Below, one piece after another: positions 43,186 through 53,800 of a stretch of 64,000 nt of DNA; position 1 is the first letter of the stretch, and every line of letters starts with the position of its first letter. A program made the translations under genes and the position numbers. This DNA comes from Gordonibacter massiliensis (ex Traore et al. 2017) (GTDB lineage Bacteria; Actinomycetota; Coriobacteriia; Coriobacteriales; Eggerthellaceae). The stretch is taken from contig LT827128.1 of NCBI GenBank assembly GCA_900170005.1, forward strand, positions 3,220,168 to 3,284,167, in the 5' to 3' direction. The notes beneath the pieces are model-generated. The model had not been told where the DNA came from. It was given only the letters and a program-made list of their open reading frames with translations, and did no database searches.

Positions 43186-43213
43186 ACCCCCGACCCATGC
43201 CGATGGTTCACCC
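43180..43213 (+). terminator. Inverted repeat over the hddC-gmhB stop
   Basis: GGGTGAACC at 43180-43188 and GGTTCACCC at 43205-43213 form a 9-bp stem with a 16-base loop. It includes the stop codon. No T-run follows, so it is at best a weak or attenuating terminator. TAGAAT at 43292-43297 may be a -10 for the next gene. Confidence 0.4.
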
Positions 43214-43352
43214 AGCATATAGAATACCCAGAGGCAGTCTCATTTGCATCCAAATGATCGGTACAAGTGTGTATTTTATGGTCTCCGATGCTAGAATAGG
43301 ATTGGCTTTCTGATTGTCAATAGCTATGCCTGATGGGGAAAGGTGTCCACAA

Positions 43353-46300
43353 ATGAAACATTGGCCCAATGCTGCATTACGGATCATTCTGGCAGGGACA
43401 TTGGTGATCGGACTGATGCCAAGTTTGGCCTTTGGCAATGAACCGGAGGAGAGCTCCGATGTCGTTGAACCAAGTGGAAACGCCACGGAGAACGAGCTGG
43501 TTGCAACCACGGAAGAAGCGCCAGCGGAGGCTGCGAGTGGCGTTTCAGCTCACCTGGCAGATGAAACGCCAACGAATTTTGACAGTCCGGAAGAATACAC
43601 ACCGATAACCAATTGCGAATGCGATTGGACCTCCTTTGACTGGTACACGGGACAACCGATTGAGCCGTCGCTCGCTCTGTACTACTATGACAGCTCGGGC
43701 AACCAGGTTACATTGGAGAAAGACGTGGATTATCTTGTCTCCTACAGGTATTATAGCACGAGTGAAACACTTGGCGGCCTCCCGACCGACATCGCCTTCT
43801 ATACCATCAACGTGGAGGGCATCGGCTCTTTTTCGGGTTCGCAGGACTTCAACTATGAAATTGCCGATCTCTTTGAAATCGGAACCCCTCATGGTATGCA
43901 GCATTATATTGGCCATGCCGAAGGCACCTCCTATTGGCAAACGGGGTCGCCTGTTATTCCTGACATCACATTGAATCGGCGCGGCGATGACCAGTTCGTC
44001 CTTACTCCGGGTGTCGATTTTCGCATCGCGAGTTATCGAGACAGCAATTGGAATGAGATGACGGATGCTCCGACCCTTGGCGGATTCTATTTCGCCATCG
44101 TGGAGGGTATTGGAAGCTACCATGGCACCAAAGAAGTGCCATTTTTCATTTCGAACAGCATTGTTGACTGCGATTTGCACATTCCGGACGAAATCGTTTC
44201 AGATGGCACCCCCATCGGGGATCCTGCTTTCGGCCTATCATACACAAGTAACGGGATCACCTATCAGCTTACCCAAAACACCGACTTCGAGGTCGCGTAC
44301 TACGAGGATCAATATGGGCAACGAATGGAGGAAGCGCCGTCCAACACAGGGCTCTATTGGGCCGTGCTTGTGGGAAAAGGCATGTACTCCGGCGAGCGAT
44401 CCGTTCAGTTCGAGGTAACGAATCCTTATGACATTTCGAATTACTCTGTTCATAAAAACGGTGAGATTTGGTATACAGGGAGTCCGATTGCCGCCCCCGA
44501 GTTCGTTGTCTATCGAAACCATCCCGATGGATCATCAACCTACTTGACTGAGGGTATCGACTTCATCATCAATGGATACCAGAATAACCATGCAGAACCT
44601 TTGGCGGGCATGCCCGTTGAGGTCGGCACCTATCAAGCTGTGATCCAAGGGATCGGGATGTATTCGGGCAGCTTGATTGCCATCTTCGGTGTCGAAGATC
44701 CTAACAACATTAATCGATGCTTCTCATTTTCAGTAGAGTCAACGATTTGGTATACCGGAAAACCCATTACTGAACCGACCCTCATTGTAAGCCGACGTGA
44801 GCCCGATTACCTACCGGCCATCACCCTCATCCAGGGGACGGACTTCCGCGTCAAGGGTTATCTGGCAGAGGATGGGACGCCCCTCGACAGCTTGCCTGTC
44901 GAGGCAGGCAGCTATTATGCCACCGTCGAAGGCATCGATGCGTATTCAGGTGAGGTGTCTGTGCCGTTCAACATCCAAGATCCGAACAGCATCGACAACT
45001 TCTCAATTTGGACAAATGGCAACGTTTGGCACACCGGAGAGCCCATCTCCGAGCCCGCCATCACGGTGAGGCGCTACGCAGGCGGCGGTCTCCCGGAAGT
45101 CACCCTCGCCCAGGGGAGGGACTTCCGCGTCAAGGGCTACGCGAAGACGGACGGGACGCCCCTTGACGGCGCTCCGGTTGAGGTCGGCCCCTATTCCGTC
45201 ATCGTCGAGGGCATCGGGGCCTACTCGGGCGAAACGTCCGTATGGTTCGAGGTCCGGAGCCCGAACGATATCGGCTCGTTCTCGGCTTATGTGTCGGAAA
45301 CCGTTTGGCACACCGGAGAGCCCATCTCCGAGCCCGCCATCACGGTGAGGCGCTACGCAGACGGCGGGCTGCCGTCCGTTATTCTCACCCAGGGGACCGA
45401 TTTCCGCGTGACGGGCTATAGAACAACGGACGGGGCAATCTTGGAGAATACCCCGATCGACATCGGCCAATACTATATCTCGCTCGAAGGCATCGGGGCA
45501 TACTCAGGCACACAAACCGTCTATTTCGAGGTAAAAGACCCGAACGATCTTTCAAACTGCAATGCCACACAACATGGTTCGGCCTACCCTTACACAGGAT
45601 CACCTGTCCGCCCCGATGTCACCCTCAAAACGCCGCTAGGGATCACATTGAATGAGGGGCGTGATTGCCTGATAACCTATCAGACGCTCCAAGGAGAATC
45701 GTTGGACGCTGCCCCCACGGAAATCGGCAACTACCGTATGGTTTTTAGCGCTGTTGAAGGCAGTGGCTATTCGGGTGAATACGTCTTTGCCTTCAATATT
45801 TTTGATATTCATGACGTGTCCCTTTACTCGTGTTATACAAGTCAACCGATTTGGTATACGGGAGAACCAATCACGGAGCCGCAATTCAATGTCACCTACT
45901 ATGATTCCCTTTCAAGCACGAGCATAAAACTGGTCCAGGGTATCGATTATCGCATTGCGGGTTATGTCAATGTAAATGGCGGCCCTCAATTAGCGGAAGC
46001 CCCGAGCGAACTGGGTTCGTATTATGCCATTATCGAGGGAATCGGTAACTACTACGGAACCGCAAGAGGTCACTTTGAAATTAAAGATCCGCATGATTTA
46101 AGCAATATGATCGTGTCTCAATCGGGTCCCAGATCCTTCGTTTATACGGGTGATCCGATCATTCCTTCTTTCACTCTGAGCAAAGACTACAACAGCCAGA
46201 CTCTTTTTGAAGGCAGGGATTATACCGTTTCCTACCGGGACGGACATGGATATATGCTGTCCTCCCCTCCTGTCGAGGTCGGTTCCTATATGGTGGTTTT

Positions 46301-49300
46301 CACGGCTGTCGAAGGCAGCGGCTATACGGGTATGATTTCTGCATCCTTCGAAATTGTCAGTCCTGATTTGGCAAAATGCTCAATCAGCTTGGGGAACCTC
46401 ATGTCATCTTACGAGCAGGGAACCATATCTTATTACGCCCTGTATACCGGCTTGCCTATTCTTGCTTTGCCACATGTTTCCTTTTACGGGAACACACTTT
46501 CCGAAGGAACCGACTATGAGGTGGAATACGATCAAAACGTCGGTTCGCCCGACCAGGTAACGACGGCGACCGTGCGGGTCAAGGGCCTCGGAAAGTATGC
46601 GGGAACGGAACAATCCATTACGTTCGACATTTTGCCGAAAATCGATCTCAACCTCCCCGTTTTTACAACGTACATCCGCCATGACGGCGTCTTGCTATGG
46701 AATTCGACCGGCACCCCCACATCTCTTGAGCTCTTGCATACGGGCTCGGCCGTATTGCCTAAGCTTTCCCTTTCACTCCAATCAAGCATGAGCAAGACTT
46801 TTTTCGAAGGCTTCGATTACGGCGTCACGTACGAAGATGAGGATGGCCAGGAAGTTATACCAACCGATGTCGGAACCTATAACCTTGTAATCAAAGCTCT
46901 CCCCGGCAGCCAATTGACCGGCAGAAGGACCATCCCTGTTTCGATTGTCCAAAAACTGAATCTTGCCTCTTATTCGCACGGAATATCCATCAACAATTCG
47001 GGGGGTACTGATAATTTGGTGGAGGTGATCAAGGGAACCACCCCGACCCTCTCTCTTACGAGTTATTACAACGGAGGTAATTTAGTCGAAGGGTATGATT
47101 TTGACTTCTCGAGTAGCTTGGATGAAACGACGGGCATTTGCACCGTCACCGCGACCGGAAAGGGTAAGTTCGAAGGTTCCGTGTCTGCCCGATATCAATT
47201 CGTCGATAGCCTGTCGAATGGATTCGAGGGGATAACATTTTTCGTCAATGGACAGCCCGCGGGCTCGTCCTCCTCTTCAATTTCGCTTTCATTGGACGAG
47301 GAAGGTTTTCTGAAGGATCCGATCATTACAGCAAATGGAAAAGTGAACGGAGTTGATTACCGGCTAGCCGAATACTACGACACAATGGGTAACGAGGTTG
47401 TAGTCGATACACCCGGCATCTATCAGATGCATATCGTTGGGATCGGCATATATGCCGGCGCCGAACGACTCATCCGCGTTCAGGTGCAAAATGAGCAGGA
47501 AGAACCCTTGCGGAACCTTAGCCAAACTTATGGGCCGCAAAATACCCCTTATTGTTATCTACAGGCAGAGGGCGTCGTCCATTCGTCTGGCACCCAAGGA
47601 GATACGGCATGCATATTGAAGAATGAAGCGAACCAACCTCCTGCTTATTCCGTCTTCTGGTCTTCGGGCTACGGAAGCAACCTCCTGCTGGTAGAGGGTG
47701 TCGATTACACCACTTCCTACACCTACGATCTGTCCGTAAACACCGCGTCGATTACTTTTACAGGTATTGAGGAAGCGGGATATACCGGTAGCCGCACCGA
47801 GTCCATCGCGCTGGTCGACTCTTTTGACATTGCAACATGCAGCTCAATATACCTGGACATAAATGCTCAGAATGCGAATGATCGCTTCTACCTGAAAGAT
47901 AGTATCGAGCCAAAAGCAAACGTTTTCCCGAACATTTCAAGTTCCAATCGAGAAGTCCTTCTTGAAAATGTCGATTATCGAATTACCTATCTGCGAGAAG
48001 ATGGAAGTGCGGAATACCCCATCACAAGTCCTGGCCGATGGACGATGCATGTGTATGGAATCGGAAATTGGAGCGGATACCGCGATTTGCCTATTTCCGT
48101 GGAAGACTATTCGAATCAAGACATATCCCTTTCGGAAGCTGAATCGTACCTTGTCGGGGTAACGAGCAACAATGAATGCCTTCTCGTGGACGGGAAAGCC
48201 GAGCCGGAGGTGTCCGTCTCCTTCCAGCAGCAACCATTGGAAGAGGGGAAAGAGTATACGGTCGAGTATGTCAATCAAACCGAACCGGGAGCGGCCTACG
48301 CCCTGATCACCGCCGTACCTGGGAGTGGATTTGCGGGGATGAAATCGATCGGCTATCGGGTTGTCTCCGAATATGACATGAGCCATTCAACAAACTACCA
48401 GCTCTTTGTTCGTTTGCCGAATGGCGAAAAGTCCTATATGTCTTTGTATGATTCACAGATTGGCACAAGCGCGATCCTTGAAAATGGGACGGCTACACTT
48501 GATCTGGGGGTCGCCATCCGTAAAGGGGTAAAGACGGCAAATGGCCGTACGACATACGAGATGATCGACCTCGATCCGGGTTGCTATGAAGTCGAATACG
48601 GAAACAACGACAAACCGGGGATCGCTTGGGTTAAGGTAACGGGGAAAAATGGGTATACAGGTTCTTTGTCAGCCAATTTTATCGTTAAAGAAAAGCCATA
48701 CGACTTCAAAAACGGGTGGAATATCGTCGACGGGAAAACCTATTACTATATGGATGGGCATCTCGCAGAGGGCGAAAAACTGATAGACGGCAAGCGGTAT
48801 TACTTCAACTTCAAGGGCGTACTTGCAAAAGATACGTGGATGGATGTAAACGATGGCCGGGTGTATTGCGGGTCGGATGGCGTCTTCCTCATCGGCCTTC
48901 AAACGGTAGGTGGAAAGAAATACCTTTTCAATGACCAAGGACGCTTGTCGGACGGTTTTGTATCCGTTGGTGCCTCGATGTACTATTACTATCAAGATGG
49001 CACCTTCGCAACTGGTGAACAGTGGATAGACGGAAAGGGCTACTACTTCAAGAAAACCGGTGCCCTGCTGAGGAATACATGGACGGATATCGATAGCGGT
49101 ACTGTTCGTTGCGGTGCGGACGGCGCTTTCCTCACAGGCTACCAAGTGGTGGACGGCAAGAAGTACCTCTTCGACGAGCGCGGCCGCTCCACGGAGGGCT
49201 TCGTCACCATCTCCGGCACGACCTACTATCTGCGCGACGGCGCGTTCCTCGCCGGCGAACAGTGGATCGAGGGCAGCGGGTACTACTTCAAGAAAGCCGG

Positions 49301-50768
49301 CAACCTCGTGAAGAATGCCTGGCTGGACTTCGTGGACGGAAGGGTGCGTTTGGGAGCAGACGGCGCTTTCCTTACCGGCCTCCAGACCGTGGACGGGAAG
49401 ATCTATTACTTCAACGACCAAGGACGTCTGTCGGAAGGGTTTGTTGCGATCGATGATGCAACCTACTATTTCTATGCAGATGGCACGTATGCAACGGGCG
49501 AGAAATGGATCGACGGCAAAGGCTATCAATTCGGAGACAATGGCGCGTTGATCCGGGGAGCATGGATTTCCCTTTCGGACGGGGAGGCCTACGCCGGTGC
49601 AGACGGCGCCTTCCTCACGGGCTATCAAGTGGTGGACGGCAAGAAGTACCTCTTCGATGAGCACGGCCGCTCCACGGAAGGCTTCGTCACCGTGGGCGCG
49701 TCCACCTACTACGTGCGGGGCGGCGCGTTCCTCGCCGGCGAGCAATGGATCGACGGGAAGGGGTACTACTTCAAGAAGACAGGCGCTCTGCTGAAAAATA
49801 CATGGGTTGATTTTGCGGATGGCCAAACCCGTGCCAGTGAAGATGGATCGTTCCTGATTGGCATCCACACCGTGGACGGCATCAAGTTCTTCTTCAACGA
49901 AAATGGGCGAGTAGCCGACCGTGGGTTCGTCACCATTGACGGAACAACCTATTATTATTTGGATGGTGCCTACGCGACCGGTGAGCAACAAATCAACGGT
50001 CAAGGGTACTATTTCAAAAAGACCGGTGCCCTCGTCAAGAATAGCTGGCTCACCCTCGCCGATGGACGACGTGTGTATGCGGGGGAAGTCGGCGCTTTCG
50101 TGACAGGCGAGCAGTGGATCGGGGGCAAAGGATTCTATTTCAAGAAAACCGGTGCCCTTGTTGCGAAGGCTTGGATCACCCTAGCAGACGGAAAAGTGTA
50201 TACCGGTGTGGACGGTGCGTTCCTTATGGGCTACCAAGTGATGGACGGCAAGAAATACCTGTTCGATGAGAAGGGACGTTCTACGGAAGGCTTCGTCACC
50301 ATCTCGGGCACGACCTACTATCTGCGGGACGGTGCCTTCCTCGCCGGCGAGCAGTGGATCGGCAGCCAGGGCTACTACTTCAAGAAAGCCGGCAACCTCG
50401 TGAAGAACGCCTGGATCACCCTCTCGGACGGGAAAGTGTACTGCGGAGAAGCGGGCGCTTTCCTCACGGGCTACCAGATCGTCGACGGCAAGAAATATCT
50501 CTTCGATGAGCGCGGCCGCTCCACGGAAGGCTTCGTCACCATCTCGGGCACGACCTACTATCTGCGGGACGGTGCCTTCCTCGCCGGCGAGCAGTGGATC
50601 GAGGGCCAGGGCTACTACTTCAAGAAAGCCGGCAACCTCGTGAAGAACGCCTGGCTCGACCTCTCGGACGGGAAAGTGTATTGCGGAGAAGCGGGCGCTT
50701 TCCTCACGGGCACCCAGTCCATCGGAGGCAAGGACTACACCTTCGATTCAGCGGGAAGGCTGCTGTAA
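43353..50768 (+). CDS. Giant secreted repeat protein with cell-wall-binding repeats
   Basis: This 2471-residue secreted protein begins at ATG 43353 (MKHWPNAALRIILAGTLVIG), with a ribosome-binding-like GGAAAGG upstream; earlier in-frame starts at 43314 and 43326 are possible. An acidic linker (about 30-85) follows the signal peptide. Residues about 88-1780 are tandem beta-type repeats of roughly 90-105 residues with the pattern WYTGEPI.EP, GTDFRV.GY, PVE.G.Y..VEGIGAYSG and FEV.DPND, like MBG/Ig-type bacterial adhesin repeats. Residues about 1783-2471 are some 35 short choline-binding-type units (GYYFKKTGALLRNTW, KKYLFDERGRSTEGF). No sorting motif or catalytic domain is seen. It is probably a surface stalk or adhesin held by its C-terminus. 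Confidence 0.87.
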   Translation: MKHWPNAALRIILAGTLVIGLMPSLAFGNEPEESSDVVEPSGNATENELVATTEEAPAEAASGVSAHLADETPTNFDSPEEYTPITNCECDWTSFDWYTGQPIEPSLALYYYDSSGNQVTLEKDVDYLVSYRYYSTSETLGGLPTDIAFYTINVEGIGSFSGSQDFNYEIADLFEIGTPHGMQHYIGHAEGTSYWQTGSPVIPDITLNRRGDDQFVLTPGVDFRIASYRDSNWNEMTDAPTLGGFYFAIVEGIGSYHGTKEVPFFISNSIVDCDLHIPDEIVSDGTPIGDPAFGLSYTSNGITYQLTQNTDFEVAYYEDQYGQRMEEAPSNTGLYWAVLVGKGMYSGERSVQFEVTNPYDISNYSVHKNGEIWYTGSPIAAPEFVVYRNHPDGSSTYLTEGIDFIINGYQNNHAEPLAGMPVEVGTYQAVIQGIGMYSGSLIAIFGVEDPNNINRCFSFSVESTIWYTGKPITEPTLIVSRREPDYLPAITLIQGTDFRVKGYLAEDGTPLDSLPVEAGSYYATVEGIDAYSGEVSVPFNIQDPNSIDNFSIWTNGNVWHTGEPISEPAITVRRYAGGGLPEVTLAQGRDFRVKGYAKTDGTPLDGAPVEVGPYSVIVEGIGAYSGETSVWFEVRSPNDIGSFSAYVSETVWHTGEPISEPAITVRRYADGGLPSVILTQGTDFRVTGYRTTDGAILENTPIDIGQYYISLEGIGAYSGTQTVYFEVKDPNDLSNCNATQHGSAYPYTGSPVRPDVTLKTPLGITLNEGRDCLITYQTLQGESLDAAPTEIGNYRMVFSAVEGSGYSGEYVFAFNIFDIHDVSLYSCYTSQPIWYTGEPITEPQFNVTYYDSLSSTSIKLVQGIDYRIAGYVNVNGGPQLAEAPSELGSYYAIIEGIGNYYGTARGHFEIKDPHDLSNMIVSQSGPRSFVYTGDPIIPSFTLSKDYNSQTLFEGRDYTVSYRDGHGYMLSSPPVEVGSYMVVFTAVEGSGYTGMISASFEIVSPDLAKCSISLGNLMSSYEQGTISYYALYTGLPILALPHVSFYGNTLSEGTDYEVEYDQNVGSPDQVTTATVRVKGLGKYAGTEQSITFDILPKIDLNLPVFTTYIRHDGVLLWNSTGTPTSLELLHTGSAVLPKLSLSLQSSMSKTFFEGFDYGVTYEDEDGQEVIPTDVGTYNLVIKALPGSQLTGRRTIPVSIVQKLNLASYSHGISINNSGGTDNLVEVIKGTTPTLSLTSYYNGGNLVEGYDFDFSSSLDETTGICTVTATGKGKFEGSVSARYQFVDSLSNGFEGITFFVNGQPAGSSSSSISLSLDEEGFLKDPIITANGKVNGVDYRLAEYYDTMGNEVVVDTPGIYQMHIVGIGIYAGAERLIRVQVQNEQEEPLRNLSQTYGPQNTPYCYLQAEGVVHSSGTQGDTACILKNEANQPPAYSVFWSSGYGSNLLLVEGVDYTTSYTYDLSVNTASITFTGIEEAGYTGSRTESIALVDSFDIATCSSIYLDINAQNANDRFYLKDSIEPKANVFPNISSSNREVLLENVDYRITYLREDGSAEYPITSPGRWTMHVYGIGNWSGYRDLPISVEDYSNQDISLSEAESYLVGVTSNNECLLVDGKAEPEVSVSFQQQPLEEGKEYTVEYVNQTEPGAAYALITAVPGSGFAGMKSIGYRVVSEYDMSHSTNYQLFVRLPNGEKSYMSLYDSQIGTSAILENGTATLDLGVAIRKGVKTANGRTTYEMIDLDPGCYEVEYGNNDKPGIAWVKVTGKNGYTGSLSANFIVKEKPYDFKNGWNIVDGKTYYYMDGHLAEGEKLIDGKRYYFNFKGVLAKDTWMDVNDGRVYCGSDGVFLIGLQTVGGKKYLFNDQGRLSDGFVSVGASMYYYYQDGTFATGEQWIDGKGYYFKKTGALLRNTWTDIDSGTVRCGADGAFLTGYQVVDGKKYLFDERGRSTEGFVTISGTTYYLRDGAFLAGEQWIEGSGYYFKKAGNLVKNAWLDFVDGRVRLGADGAFLTGLQTVDGKIYYFNDQGRLSEGFVAIDDATYYFYADGTYATGEKWIDGKGYQFGDNGALIRGAWISLSDGEAYAGADGAFLTGYQVVDGKKYLFDEHGRSTEGFVTVGASTYYVRGGAFLAGEQWIDGKGYYFKKTGALLKNTWVDFADGQTRASEDGSFLIGIHTVDGIKFFFNENGRVADRGFVTIDGTTYYYLDGAYATGEQQINGQGYYFKKTGALVKNSWLTLADGRRVYAGEVGAFVTGEQWIGGKGFYFKKTGALVAKAWITLADGKVYTGVDGAFLMGYQVMDGKKYLFDEKGRSTEGFVTISGTTYYLRDGAFLAGEQWIGSQGYYFKKAGNLVKNAWITLSDGKVYCGEAGAFLTGYQIVDGKKYLFDERGRSTEGFVTISGTTYYLRDGAFLAGEQWIEGQGYYFKKAGNLVKNAWLDLSDGKVYCGEAGAFLTGTQSIGGKDYTFDSAGRLL
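45024..45420 (+). repeat. Recent 93-codon duplication in the giant protein
   Basis: The unit starting at 45024 is repeated at 45303 (offset 279 bases). The first 60 or so bases are almost identical (GTTTGGCACACCGGAGAG and following), then divergence grows. Both copies are richer in GC than the surrounding repeats, which suggests recent amplification or conversion. Confidence 0.7.
49117..49330 (+). repeat. GC-rich wall-binding repeat block, copy 1
   Basis: This block of about 210 bases encodes AFLTGYQVVDGKKYLFDERG through AGNLVKNAWLD. It is nearly identical in DNA to blocks at about 50210-50420, 50453-50660 and 54815-55020. Neighbouring repeats encode similar residues with quite different codons, so these blocks were probably spread by recombination, including into the next gene. 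Confidence 0.75.
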
Positions 50769-50783
50769 TTCTCTGAGCTTTGG

Positions 50784-50813
50784 AGGGCCCGATGGGTGAA
50801 CCCATCGGGCCCT
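50784..50813 (+). terminator. Hairpin after the giant protein gene
   Basis: A perfect 13-bp stem (AGGGCCCGATGGG / CCCATCGGGCCCT) with the loop TGAA begins 15 bases after the stop. The following sequence TCCCCTGTTAAAA has only a weak T content. It probably ends or attenuates transcription before the promoter of the next gene. Confidence 0.7.
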
Positions 50814-50820
50814 TCCCCTG

Positions 50821-50848
50821 TTAAAAATCCGTTGGGGCTTACTATAAT
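50821..50848 (+). promoter_or_regulatory. Promoter of surface-protein paralogue B
   Basis: TATAAT at 50843-50848 is a perfect -10 box. TTAAAA at 50821-50826 is a four-of-six match to -35 at 16 bases. It lies between the hairpin and the ATG at 50888, so this gene can be transcribed on its own. Confidence 0.6.
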
Positions 50849-50887
50849 TCCGGCATGATAACGAATGTGCGCATCGCAAGGGGAAAC

Positions 50888-53800
50888 ATGAAACGCATCG
50901 CTCGTCCGACAGCTACCTTTTGGTTCCTTACATTCTTGCTGGCTGCCGCTTGCGCGGCCGTTCCCCTGCATCAGGCAGATGCGGATGAAGGCAATGCGAT
51001 CCGACCAGCTATGCTTCCTTCCGTATTCCAAACGAGTCAGGCAGAACAGCTCAAAGCAGACTATTTTCTGACGTCCAACTTGTTCCAGCCTTATGCGAAC
51101 TTCACCTATCAAGCACCATATCGTTCGTATCTGGTTCAGATGAGCAATGATTCCACGTTCAAGAACGAATTGATTGCATGGACCACACTGAATTTCGTTT
51201 TCAATCCGGACGAGTTTGCCGGCGGCCTCGCGAAAGGAGACCTCCTCTCTGAACAAGGTTTCTATGAAGCTGCCCTGTTCGACATGCTCTACGAAACCGA
51301 GAAAAGTGATACGCTGCTCGATACCCTGCATGCTTCAATTAAGAAATGCAACGTCGGGGTGTACAAGAACCTATTCAAACAGCTAGACAAAGGCACCATC
51401 GACTACCCCGTTTCGTTCGACATTCCGCTGACGGATGAAGACAAAGCAAAGATCGGGGCGGCTCTGTATGCGGAAGCGGGCGATTCATATGCGAGCACGT
51501 TCGGCTCGCTAGAAACCTTCCAGAAGCTCGTTAGCACCGGTGCCACCATCGAGGAAATGGCCGAACGCGTAGGCACAATGCTCGCTCTGGAAGACTTGTC
51601 GGAATCCACGGTGACCATGCTCCAATCGATGAAGCGATACTGCGGCGTGCATCGAGACGAGGGAAGTTTTGGGCACTTGGAAAATGCTCTGGAAGAGATC
51701 ATCGACCTATATGAGAATCACTTTGATGTGCAAACACTCATATACCAAGAAGCCGCTTCTCTCGCCGTGGACCAAATCCTAGAAAAGGCCAGCGGCCTCA
51801 TCTGGTCGGATATGATTGACAATCTAGGCGGGGGATGGGTGAAACTCGCCTACTCGGTCGGAAAAGCCGCCAACAACGCATGGATTTCCACGGACGCCCG
51901 AATCGAGAAATTCTACGAAATGAAGTCGCTGCTCGATATTGAAATCGCCGTCCAAGACTCCTTGCAGTACTACAAAGCGATCTATCAAAACAATCAGACA
52001 CAAACAAACGCCAGCCATTTCAATGCCGGTGTCAGCATGGCTATTTCGACATACGAACTGGGCCTACGGTATTCGGAGGGCTATTGGACCATTCTAGATA
52101 CCATGGGATTAAACGCCGTCCTCAACGAATTTGGGGAAGGATGGAGCCATTCCGATCTCATCGCAAAGGTAAGTCAAGACCGAACGACGATGGAAAACAA
52201 TTATCGTATGGCTAATGAATTATTAGATGAGTTAAGCACGCAAAACCAAAACGGACATGACGAAGCGTTCGACGAACCCCTCTACATTACGAGCCAAGAA
52301 ACATTCGATGCGTATTGCGACATCTATGGCGATATGCGAAATGTTTACCCCGAACGCTTCTCCAATCTGAAAGTAAACTGCCCCACCGCAATAATGGTTG
52401 ACCGCACATGCCGTATAGGCAAGGAGGCCGACTTCTACACCCTCACGATCGAGGAGGGCGGCTCGCTCCGCGTCGAGGGCAGCGCCTCCTCGACCTACCT
52501 CGACGTCCGCGGCGGGAGCCTCCTCGTGGACGGCGACCTCCGCGTCTCGCTTGTCTACATGGACTCCGACGCGTCCCTGGTTAGCGTGTCGGGCAACCTC
52601 TTGGCCGAGCGTTCTAGCTACGCATCGCGCCAAATGGAGGCTGGCACCTTCGAAGTGGGGGGCGACGTGCATCTCGAGGGCGGCTACTGGTTCGGGGCCG
52701 TAGGCGCCTGCCGCGTGGTGCTGTGCGGCGACGGCCCGCAGGCGGTGGACGGCGACGGGGGCCTCGGGAACACCGAGTTCAGGAACCCGGACGTGGACGT
52801 GTCCATCACCGGGACCCTCTCGCTGGCCGGGGACGCGCAGGCCGATGGAGCCGTGTCGGCGGGCACCCTCAACCTGAACGGGCACCGGCTCACCGCGGCG
52901 AAGGACGTCTCCACGTCGACGCTGCTCGCCACCGGCGCCTCCGCCGTCCATGCGGGAGGCCGGCTGCATGTGGGCTCCTGCATGCTGGAGGCGGGCGCTG
53001 CCGTGGACGCTTCCGCGCCGGAGGCCGACTTCTACTCCCTCTCGATCGAGGAGGGCGGCTCGCTCCGCGTGGAGGGCAGCGCCTCCTCGACCTACCTGCA
53101 CGTCAACGGCGGGAGCCTTTTCGCGGACGGGGACCTCCGCGTCCGCGACGTCGATATGGACTCCGACGCGTCCCTGGTGAGGGTGTCGGGCGCCCTCTCG
53201 GCCGGGCACGGCGGCTACACGTCGTACCGCATGGAGGCCGGGTCCTTCGAGGCGCTGGGCGACGTGCACCTCGAGGGCGGGGAGGGGTTCGGGGCCGTAG
53301 GCGCCTGCCGCGTGGTGCTGTGCGGCGACGGCCCGCAGGCGGTGGACGGCTACGGGAACCTCGGGAACACAATCAATGCCCACGCCATTGAAAAAGAAGC
53401 CTCTATTCCAGAGTTTGCTGTAGGATGCTACATTTGGGATCCTGATTACCATCGCACAAACAAGTACTTGCAATTGGCAACCAGCGACATAGGAAAACAG
53501 GCATATGTCTATTCAGGGACCCCCATCGCCCTATCACCGATTGTCAGCTACGGAGATCATTATCTGCAGGAAGGAATAGATTTCACCGTTTCCTATTCAA
53601 ACAATGTAAATGCAGGGACGGCATCGGCCACTTTAGCAGGATTGGGTGAGGTCAAGGGTTCAAAAACCGAGAGCTTCACTATCCAGCCGCTTGAAATTGG
53701 CGTGGTTGAAATAGAACCGATTCAGAATCAAATATATACTGGCTCTCCCCTTGCGCCTGATGCAACTCTCTCACTTAATGGAAGACCGCTCGAGAAGGGA

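Noticed and set aside
48700-50768. Tandem repeats as a possible CRISPR array or DNA minisatellite
   Set aside because: The repeats are coding, of about 60-210 bases, with variation that preserves the choline-binding-type protein pattern; no cas genes and no constant spacer length.
52232-53473. A 413-residue minus-strand frame inside surface-protein paralogue B
   Set aside because: It mirrors the GC-rich duplicated segment and has no signal, domain or ribosome binding site; the plus-strand protein is clearly coding.
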